Shown here piece by piece: positions 17,357 to 24,088 of a DNA stretch of 64,000 nucleotides. How positions within the stretch are numbered: the stretch's first letter is position 1; each line of letters starts with the position of its first letter. The stretch spans positions 2,046,001 through 2,110,000 of the forward strand of contig OX620685.1 of NCBI GenBank assembly GCA_951635545.1. Reading direction: 5' to 3'. The stretch is from CAG-873 sp910578365 (lineage in GTDB: Bacteria > Bacteroidota > Bacteroidia > Bacteroidales > Muribaculaceae). The notes under the pieces were generated by a model that saw nothing but the letters and a program-made list of their open reading frames with translations, did no database searches and was not told where the DNA came from. The position numbers and the translations under genes were made by a program.

Positions 17357-18370
17357 ATGGAAAACTACGACGTGTTTATTTCGTGTAAAAGCGATGATTA
17401 TGGGTATGCCGAGCAGGTATATGAGTTCCTTGTATCATCAGGTAAAAAAGTTTTTCTCGCTTCGAGAGAAATAAGAAAACTGGGAGATTCGGAGTACCGT
17501 GACGTTATTGAACGCGCTCTGGAATGTAGTACGCATATTATAGTGCTTGCTTCTAATGCGGAATATATATTGTCGAAATGGGTAAAATACGAGTGGGGAC
17601 TGTTTCTAAACGGTAAACTCGACGGAACAAAGAAGGGCAATATCATCACGATACTTAAAGACATAGAACCTAAAGATATATACTTTGGGTTGAGGGCATA
17701 TCAGTCAATTCCATTCGGTGAGTATAGAGATTCGATTTTAGATTATACAAAACCTTTGGATTCGGATGGTTTTGCTGAGGTTGAAGAGCGTGAAGGTGAT
17801 GATAGTGTGGCTGCTAAAAATAAATCGCGTATTCCTGAATGGTTGCAGGTTCTACTGATATTCATAGGCGCCTTTATTTTCCTCTATTCGTTATGCTTCG
17901 GTGTCGGATATTCATATACTTATTTTTTCGATAAACCGGAGGTGAATCCGCAGACTGAATTACTTAACCATGTAACAGTTGACGGGCCGATTATCAGATA
18001 TTCCAACTTTGGAGTAACCGCTATGTATGATGCAGACGCACAATCGGTAAGAGATATATCCATCAATGAGTGTAAGTTTGAAATCACCGGCGGCGATTTT
18101 TGGCGTGCTGCGTCAATAGGTTCGGGATTCGCCATCTGGTATAAAAACTTGAGATATATGAAAGCGAGTGGTCGTTATGGAGCTGCCGTTGCAATAGGTT
18201 CATTTATAGGCACACTTTTTGGTTATTCAACAGGCCGGTATATTGCAGAACAGAACAACGCGGCAGAGATACAGGCTTATATGGTGGGTTATCTTAAAGA
18301 CACGAAACATTGGATTATATGTCAGCAGCAATATGATGAAAGGAGAGATGCGTATGAAAGTTCTCGTTAG
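17357..18370 (+). CDS. Membrane-anchored TIR-domain protein (337 aa)
   Basis: First gene of an AT-rich pair. Residues 1-130 form a TIR domain: the beta-A box YDVFISCKSDD, an alternating fold with KKVFLASREIRKLGDSEY, and SKWVKYEWGLFL, in which E79 sits where NADase-type TIR domains carry the catalytic glutamate. A charged linker (about 131-160) leads to a strong membrane helix (about 162-190). The C-terminal 145 residues include a glycine-rich hydrophobic patch (YGAAVAIGSFIGTLFGY, about 274-290) and no domain I recognise. TIR proteins in bacteria act as NAD+-consuming or cyclic-nucleotide-forming effectors in phage defence, so that is the likely role; adhesion or host interference is an alternative. 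The next gene overlaps it by 17 bases, so they are co-translated. Confidence 0.85.
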   Translation: MENYDVFISCKSDDYGYAEQVYEFLVSSGKKVFLASREIRKLGDSEYRDVIERALECSTHIIVLASNAEYILSKWVKYEWGLFLNGKLDGTKKGNIITILKDIEPKDIYFGLRAYQSIPFGEYRDSILDYTKPLDSDGFAEVEEREGDDSVAAKNKSRIPEWLQVLLIFIGAFIFLYSLCFGVGYSYTYFFDKPEVNPQTELLNHVTVDGPIIRYSNFGVTAMYDADAQSVRDISINECKFEITGGDFWRAASIGSGFAIWYKNLRYMKASGRYGAAVAIGSFIGTLFGYSTGRYIAEQNNAAEIQAYMVGYLKDTKHWIICQQQYDERRDAYESSR

Positions 18371-20006
18371 GATATTCATATCAATAATTCTTATTGCCGT
18401 TGCATGGCAGTCTATTTCTGCCGAACGAATTGAAATAGATGATTCGACTTTCTTTGTAGGAAGTAGTTGTACCAGGGAGGGAACACTATATTATAGCGGA
18501 GTATGCTATAATTCGGATTTAACTAAAATTACCGGGATATTTGACAAGGACTTAAATCCGTTGCGTGTTTTTTTCATGTTACCGGACAGCACAAGGTTTA
18601 ATTACGATTCATATACAAGCGGACTCGCTGTATCGACATTTTATCTGCCCGGTCGAAGATACGAGGAATATTTCGAAAACTTTTTGCTACGTTATTATAA
18701 TTTTGACCGAGGACTTTGGTTTACCGAAAACTTCGCTTATAATAATGATAGTGTATATCCGGTTGATGATGTCAAGGATTTAGAAAATCGAATTGTCGTG
18801 CCGATGTTAAAGTATCTGTGCATGCCGGGACTGATGCTTATATTCGTTTACATGAGTTTGGGGCTGATTCCGTTAACGGTACTCAACGATAGAATCCGTC
18901 GTATCATTATATGGGTTACGGTTGTGTTATTGGCAGCTGCATGTATATTCGCAAAGGAAAACTATATAAATGGTATATTCTTTCCGGTGTTGGTTTTTCT
19001 TATAATATGGTGCTCGGCTTGGCTAATAAAAAAGCGACCTTATATGGTCGCTGTCCGTGCGTTCGCATGTATTGTGGCTATAGGTTTGTTTGTATATGAT
19101 TATCTGTTAATCGACGAATCTGTACAACTCAATGAAACTGCAGAAGTACAATTCAGATGGCAGAGGGGCAGTGACCCGGTGAAAAGGGCTATAATCAGAA
19201 ATATTGCCCGAAACCTAATTTCTGTTCCCGGTACAGACCAATATTTATCCAAATATGAACTTCGAAATTATGAGTTCGATATATTATCGGGTGAGTGGAT
19301 GGGCTGGGTATCAATGCTCTATCCTAATGAAGTAAAAGATAACTTATCGTACAAGGATGCCTCGATAGTCTTGAACAAAATATGCGAAATAAGTGGAAAC
19401 TACAACTTTGTAATTCCGGATACCGATACATGGGGGAAAGCATACAATGAATCTGATTATAAACTTTTCCGTGAACTCAAGGAGCAGCAGAAGTCCGGTT
19501 CAGGCTCGCCTAATCATCTGGGCTTATATGACCTTGAAGGGAGTGTGAGGGAGTGGACTACCTGCCCCGGTTTAATTACAGATATTGAAACCGGCAGGGT
19601 TATGCCTGACTATACGTATGCCATTATTGCCGGAGGTTCATATATGGATAATAACTTCGCAATGAAGAATTATCATAAAAGTATGAACACATTGTGTGGT
19701 CTTAGAGTAGCGTACGGAAAAACTGTCAAGCCTGACTATATGGTTGTAATTGAGGACATGACAGAAAAAGATAAACCATCCGGTAGTATCACCTTGTTAA
19801 AACGAGTAGATGATACAGACTTGTCATCCATGAGCGCTGATGAAGTAATCGACTATCTGGTTTCGAAAAGTGGGTCGGAACGTACTTATCATATTGTCAG
19901 AATCGATTCGTCGGGCAATGAGAGGAACGATGTCGTAAAAGTTGCCGCTGACAACGCCCCATTTAGTGTGCTTTTGTGGCCACGTGGTGTGTCTTACAAA
20001 GAATAA
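18354..20006 (+). CDS. Polytopic membrane protein with SUMF1/FGE-like C-terminal domain (550 aa)
   Basis: Partner of the TIR gene. I chose ATG 18354 because it is preceded by AAAGGAGAG at 18339-18347 and begins a signal-like helix (MKVLVRIFISIILIAVAWQS). An N-terminal extracytoplasmic region (about 24-150) precedes four membrane helices (about 151-178, 183-200, 205-224, 232-252). Residues about 285-455 match the formylglycine-generating-enzyme/SUMF1 C-type-lectin-like fold: LSYKDASIVLNKICEISG, NHLGLYDLEGSVREWT, AIIAGGSYMDN and LCGLRVAYG are its successive signature blocks. The usual RLPTEAEWEYA block is diverged to NFVIPDTDTWGKAY, so I infer binding rather than catalysis. About 95 further residues follow. 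Such folds serve as sensors or ligand binders in several conflict systems; here one could gate the TIR partner. Confidence 0.78.
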   Translation: MKVLVRIFISIILIAVAWQSISAERIEIDDSTFFVGSSCTREGTLYYSGVCYNSDLTKITGIFDKDLNPLRVFFMLPDSTRFNYDSYTSGLAVSTFYLPGRRYEEYFENFLLRYYNFDRGLWFTENFAYNNDSVYPVDDVKDLENRIVVPMLKYLCMPGLMLIFVYMSLGLIPLTVLNDRIRRIIIWVTVVLLAAACIFAKENYINGIFFPVLVFLIIWCSAWLIKKRPYMVAVRAFACIVAIGLFVYDYLLIDESVQLNETAEVQFRWQRGSDPVKRAIIRNIARNLISVPGTDQYLSKYELRNYEFDILSGEWMGWVSMLYPNEVKDNLSYKDASIVLNKICEISGNYNFVIPDTDTWGKAYNESDYKLFRELKEQQKSGSGSPNHLGLYDLEGSVREWTTCPGLITDIETGRVMPDYTYAIIAGGSYMDNNFAMKNYHKSMNTLCGLRVAYGKTVKPDYMVVIEDMTEKDKPSGSITLLKRVDDTDLSSMSADEVIDYLVSKSGSERTYHIVRIDSSGNERNDVVKVAADNAPFSVLLWPRGVSYKE

Positions 20007-20022
20007 TACTCCGTAGCGCCTA

Positions 20023-21504
20023 TCACTTCTCTTTTATAATCAGCAGTACGTCGCCGGGTTTGAGCTCGAGCGAGCCGTTTGGAACCAGATGCTCGCTGCC
20101 GCGCCGTACCATCATCACCAACGAACCGGCAGGCAGATGCATGGCGCTTAGTGTGTTGCCGCACTCGAGGTCGCGTTCGGTAAGCGTGAGGGTTTGCAGC
20201 GATGTTGGCAGCTCGTCGGAGAGTTCTACGCCGAAGTCTTCGTCGTCGGTGCTTGTATTGTCGATTAGTTTCAGACGGCGGGCGGCGGTCAGTATTGTGG
20301 TGCCCTGTATGAGTAGCGACAGCAGGGTTACGAAAAATACAATGTTGAAAATCTGGCCGGCGTTTTCGATATCGGCCACCACAGGGTAGGTGGCGAATAT
20401 TATCGGTACAGCTCCGCGCAGGCCTACCCACGAAACGAACAGCTTGGAACGCAGACCGATGCCACGTAGGGGCGAAAGCGACAGAAACACGCTTAGCGGG
20501 CGCCCTACCAGAATCATAAATACGCCTATAAGCAGCGATACAGCGGCCACGTCGAGCATTTCGTGGGGATTCACCAGCAGGCCGAGCATCAGAAATACCA
20601 CAATCTGTGCCAGCCAGGTCATGCCGTCGATAAACTTGTTGATGCCGCGGTGCCCGGCTATGCGGGCGTTGCCTATCACTATGCCCGAGATGTAAACGGC
20701 AAGATAGCCGTTGCCGGCCATAGCTGTGGTGATGGCAAAGGTGAAGAATACACAGCCGATAATGAGTATGGAAATCATGGATGTGGCCTGAGCGGCGTCT
20801 TCCTGTACGTCGGCTTTGCTGCCAATACGTCGGTAGATGCCGATAAGCCACAGCGTGCACCGGCCCATAAGAAAGCCGCTTGCGGCGCCTACACCGAACT
20901 GCAGCAGCAGTTCGAGCAGTATCTGTCCGGCCGAGAGGCCTCCGCCGAGGGTAATGGTCTGGAGTAGTATTATGGTGAGCATGTAGGCCATAGGGTCGTT
21001 CGATCCGCTTTCAAGCTCAAGCATGGGGCGCAGATTGTTGCGCAACGACACTTTCTGGCTGCCCAGAATGCCGAACACCGAGGCTGAGTCTGTCGACGAC
21101 ATTGTGGCCGCCAGCAGCAGCGAGGGCAGCAGCGCAAAGTGTATGTTGGTCCAGTTCATCCCCGACAACCACCATATAAACAAGCCGGTGACCATGGCCG
21201 TGACAAGCACTCCGGCGGTAGACAGTATCAGGCCCGGCAGGAGTACGGGCCGGATGTCGGACAGGCGTGTGCCCATGCCTCCCGAAAACAATATCACACA
21301 CAGGGCTATCATGCCTATGAACTGAGCACTGTGCATGTCGCTGAAGTGGATGCCCAGTCCGTCGGTGCCGAAGGCCATGCCCACAATCAGAGATATCAGC
21401 AGCAGGGGCAGACCGGTGCGGTAGCTCGATTTGCCTATCAGTACGCCGGCGATAAGCAGGGTCGCTCCTGCCAGCAATATGTTTTCCGATGTAAAGAAAT
21501 CCAT
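20023..21504 (-). CDS. Potassium/proton antiporter, CPA1 (NhaP2/CvrA-like) (493 aa)
   Basis: Inner-membrane cation/proton antiporter. About twelve helices precede a cytosolic TrkA-C-type domain. Transport-core signatures are MSSTDSASVFGILGSQ and LESGSNDPMAYML, where the ND pair is the ion-binding site of CPA1 exchangers. The C-terminal domain (about 420-493) ends in ELKPGDVLLIIKEK. Proteins of this plan exchange K+ or Na+ for H+ and help control pH and osmotic balance. It is the last gene of a minus-strand operon, 31 bases after the B3/B4 gene. Confidence 0.92.
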   Translation of the reverse strand: MDFFTSENILLAGATLLIAGVLIGKSSYRTGLPLLLISLIVGMAFGTDGLGIHFSDMHSAQFIGMIALCVILFSGGMGTRLSDIRPVLLPGLILSTAGVLVTAMVTGLFIWWLSGMNWTNIHFALLPSLLLAATMSSTDSASVFGILGSQKVSLRNNLRPMLELESGSNDPMAYMLTIILLQTITLGGGLSAGQILLELLLQFGVGAASGFLMGRCTLWLIGIYRRIGSKADVQEDAAQATSMISILIIGCVFFTFAITTAMAGNGYLAVYISGIVIGNARIAGHRGINKFIDGMTWLAQIVVFLMLGLLVNPHEMLDVAAVSLLIGVFMILVGRPLSVFLSLSPLRGIGLRSKLFVSWVGLRGAVPIIFATYPVVADIENAGQIFNIVFFVTLLSLLIQGTTILTAARRLKLIDNTSTDDEDFGVELSDELPTSLQTLTLTERDLECGNTLSAMHLPAGSLVMMVRRGSEHLVPNGSLELKPGDVLLIIKEK

Positions 21505-21535
21505 AATCGTCGTCGCGTTCGGGTTTGGTTGAAAA

Positions 21536-22204
21536 TCATACAGCTACACTGCGGAAACATATGTCGGTGGCGTCGGCGTAGGTTTCGAGCAGGCGTTGTG
21601 TAAGGGCTATCACCTCGTCGTCGGGCATTTCGCTGCCGAACACGTTGATAGTCATCAGCAGGCGCCGGGTGTCGGCAGAGAGTTTGGTGCGGTCGTTGTC
21701 GGAGGTAGGGGTGCCGATTCCGCCGGCGGCGTCGCGCCATATTGGCAGGCCGGCGATGTTAAGCGGGCTGCGGCCTATGGCCTCGTATGGCTCGCCCTCG
21801 CGTCCGATGCCGAAGGTTATGCAGCTGCCTTCGACTTTTGAGGCGTCGAAGCCGCCGATACTGTGTCCGGTCATTACCGACAGCAGGTTTATCAGGTCGA
21901 TAACGCTGAGCGAGCGGTATAGGTCGAGCCCCTTGACCATGCGTCTGCATAGGGCTTCGGCCGACGGGCGGTAGCGGTTGGGCTCTTTGCCGAAGCGCTT
22001 GTATGCCGCGCGGGTAGCGGCTATGGCCGGCCGCTTATTTATGTCGGGCATCTGATGCAACTGCCTGAAACTGTCGGCGAACTGCTCGAGTTCGCTCCAC
22101 AGCGTGTCCGGTGTGGGGCCGTTTGCCACATTACATTCCACCTGTATCACATGGTAGTCGGGCCACAGTTCTTTTATGGCAGGGTCAAACTTTATGCTAA
22201 TCAT
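21536..22204 (-). CDS. B3/B4 tRNA-binding domain protein (222 aa)
   Basis: Small protein built on the B3/B4 fold found in the phenylalanyl-tRNA synthetase beta chain, where it helps edit mischarged tRNA. The block NKRPAIAATRAAYKRFGKEPNRYRP and the later SVIDLINLLSVMTGHSIGG (kept here to short pieces) are typical of the free-standing family. It may be a trans-editing or tRNA-binding factor, but the role is not established. The start at 22204 (MISIKFDPAIKEL) overlaps the upstream stop by ATGA; the frame is open 14 codons further but the overlap decides the start. Confidence 0.82.
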   Translation of the reverse strand: MISIKFDPAIKELWPDYHVIQVECNVANGPTPDTLWSELEQFADSFRQLHQMPDINKRPAIAATRAAYKRFGKEPNRYRPSAEALCRRMVKGLDLYRSLSVIDLINLLSVMTGHSIGGFDASKVEGSCITFGIGREGEPYEAIGRSPLNIAGLPIWRDAAGGIGTPTSDNDRTKLSADTRRLLMTINVFGSEMPDDEVIALTQRLLETYADATDICFRSVAV

Positions 22205-23742
22205 CGTTTTACGTATATTGAATCGATTTTTACGAATGGCCTCCACGGTGCCACAATAGTTGCATACCAGCCTTGGCCACCTACGGCGGGATAGCCGTCG
22301 GCTACTGTTTCGTCGGTATATTTTATCCAGGGCAGCAGCGAATTATGGCTTTCGATGCGGAATTTTTCAGGCTTGTTTTCGGTAACCAGCACCATGTAGT
22401 GCTGCGGAGCATACTCCAGCGCTGTATCTGCCGGAGCTTCAAGCCGGTTGATTGCGGCCGGGTATAGGCGCAGAGGCGCTGCGCCGGGGAAGCGGCGCGC
22501 GAAGTCTTTCATTATGGTGCGGCGGGTTTCGTGCGCGCCATAGCCGGTAATGTCTTCGTAGATACGGAATTCGCGGACAAACGGGTTCAGCGAGCCGAGG
22601 GTGCGGTCGTATAGCACCACGCCGTCGTGCGAGTAGGTGTACATTTCGGTGATTTCGCGGTACTGGCGTCTGACATGGCGGGCGCAGCTTATCTGGTGTA
22701 TGCACAGCAGCAGCGACAGAGCGCCCAGCACAGTAAGCCATACCTTGTTGAAGCTGTGCCGTGGCAACATGCGCATCAGCGCTATTATGGCGGCCATCTC
22801 GGCTCCGAACAGCTGTCGGTTGCTGTAGACGCCAATCCAGAGGTTGAATAGCAGCAGTATCACCGCAGTATTGAGCCACAGTGCCGAACAGCGCCACAGG
22901 CTGCGCCAGCTGCGGCGGTGGCGGAAGTGCAGCCACAGCATTACTACGGCAAGCACGTATACTGCCCAGAGGGCCAGAACCATATAGAGCAGCGAATCGC
23001 CGAGGGCTATGTTCATGCGTCCGCTGCGAGCCAGAGTGCCGGGTGCCAGACATGCGCTCAGAGTGCCGAGCCAGTAGAATCCGAGCCACAGACTTCGGCG
23101 CACACCTATACGGCAACGCCTGCGGAGCCACCAGATGCCCAACGCAGCCGACAGCCCTATAGAAAGTGCTTCCTGGCCGTTGCCGGCCAGCAGTCCGAGC
23201 AGGGCTATGCCTATGCTTGCGGGCCATCCGGCGCGTGCTTTGTGGACAAACAGGTACAACCATGCAAGGGTGAGAGTGAACATCCACACAAAGCCAATCT
23301 GACAGCTTGGCATCATCTTGGTTATGAACGTCAGCGGAATCAGCGCTGCCGCCGTGGCCACCGCCACGGGATGACTCATGGGTCTGCGGATACCGCCGAA
23401 ACGTACTATCAGCCATGCGAATATCAGATACACAAGTGCGTTGCACAACGTGAACATGCCCTGACCCAGGACGCCGCAGAAGAGTTGCACAAGGCTGTGT
23501 GCCACCACGCGACCGTTGGTGTTTTGATAATGGGCAATCTGCGACGACACTATATCGCCTGCAGACTCAATCTGTCCGTGGCTCGTCCAGACGTGGTCAT
23601 GGATTACGAAGCCATAGTCTACATCGTCGCCAAGCCATACCACGCTCGATGTCATCCAGGCCATCAGCGCGCACAGGAGGGCCATTGCCGCCCACGACCA
23701 TCCGCCTGCAGTCGAAGCGGAGTGAACTGTGTTTTTTCTCAT
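22201..23742 (-). CDS. DUF6056-like polytopic membrane protein (513 aa)
   Basis: Large integral membrane protein with about eleven hydrophobic helices. It has the extracytoplasmic loop GDDVDYGFVIHDH and HYQNTNGRVVAHSLVQLF, a pattern seen in DUF6056 and other lipid-linked glycosyltransferase-like (GT-C-type) proteins, where an acidic pair near the first loop is catalytic. It may therefore move a sugar or lipid group at the outer face of the inner membrane; the substrate is unknown. The start at 23742 (MRKNTVHSAS) is preferred because the longer frame starting at 23772 would begin inside the -7 box. First gene of a three-gene operon. Confidence 0.7.
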   Translation of the reverse strand: MRKNTVHSASTAGGWSWAAMALLCALMAWMTSSVVWLGDDVDYGFVIHDHVWTSHGQIESAGDIVSSQIAHYQNTNGRVVAHSLVQLFCGVLGQGMFTLCNALVYLIFAWLIVRFGGIRRPMSHPVAVATAAALIPLTFITKMMPSCQIGFVWMFTLTLAWLYLFVHKARAGWPASIGIALLGLLAGNGQEALSIGLSAALGIWWLRRRCRIGVRRSLWLGFYWLGTLSACLAPGTLARSGRMNIALGDSLLYMVLALWAVYVLAVVMLWLHFRHRRSWRSLWRCSALWLNTAVILLLFNLWIGVYSNRQLFGAEMAAIIALMRMLPRHSFNKVWLTVLGALSLLLCIHQISCARHVRRQYREITEMYTYSHDGVVLYDRTLGSLNPFVREFRIYEDITGYGAHETRRTIMKDFARRFPGAAPLRLYPAAINRLEAPADTALEYAPQHYMVLVTENKPEKFRIESHNSLLPWIKYTDETVADGYPAVGGQGWYATIVAPWRPFVKIDSIYVKR

Positions 23743-23769
23743 TTGTCTTGCTCGTTCCGTTTTGTCAGA

Positions 23770-23777
23770 CAAAATTA
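23770..23777 (-). promoter_or_regulatory. -7 box for the DUF6056-like operon
   Basis: On the minus strand it reads TAATTTTG, a full -7 match, about 28 bases before the chosen ATG at 23742. The -33 box is not clear. Confidence 0.55.
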
Positions 23778-23896
23778 GCCAAATTATTGCTATTTGCCAA
23801 GAACTCCTTCAAGAAAGTGTGAACTGTATAGAAAAGTTATCGGTTGTTAAATGTTAGCGCGGTTACGTATAAATACTTTCTAATTATAAATTTTTA

Positions 23897-23906
23897 CCCC
23901 CCCCCC
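23897..23906 (+). repeat. C10 homopolymer tract
   Basis: Ten consecutive C in an otherwise AT-rich spacer between divergent transcription units. Tracts of this length slip during replication. Confidence 0.9.
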
Positions 23907-24011
23907 GTTCATGTTTATAATTATAATTATTTACGATTATCCAATATATAAATTAAATATGCAAGAATATTAAAGTTAAACAAGGTTAAATATGGGATTA
24001 TATTTAAGCAT

Positions 24012-24046
24012 TTTGTTGTGGATATGGCAATGATAGTATATATTTG
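24012..24046 (+). promoter_or_regulatory. Probable promoter of the 965-residue exported protein
   Basis: TATATTTG at 24039-24046 is a full -7 match. A TTTG at 24012-24015 is 23 bases away, slightly long. The leader would be about 35 bases. Confidence 0.55.
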
Positions 24047-24088
24047 CCATCGTATTCAATCAAAATCAAACTTTAATACCTATTCCTG

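Larger units (their letters stand above)
23743..24088. other. Divergent intergenic region with a C10 tract
   Basis: 346 bases, strongly AT-rich, between the divergent DUF6056-like operon and the 965-residue exported protein. It contains the promoters at 23770 (minus) and 24012-24046 (plus), and a run of ten C at 23897-23906. No gene is seen. Confidence 0.7.

Noticed and set aside
17247..20006. Diversity-generating retroelement, because SUMF1-like folds are common variable proteins
   Set aside because: No reverse transcriptase, template repeat or accessory gene is seen near it in the window.
22439..23446. 335-codon open frame overlapping the DUF6056-like gene in another frame
   Set aside because: Low-complexity arginine/histidine/proline content and full overlap with a convincing membrane protein gene.
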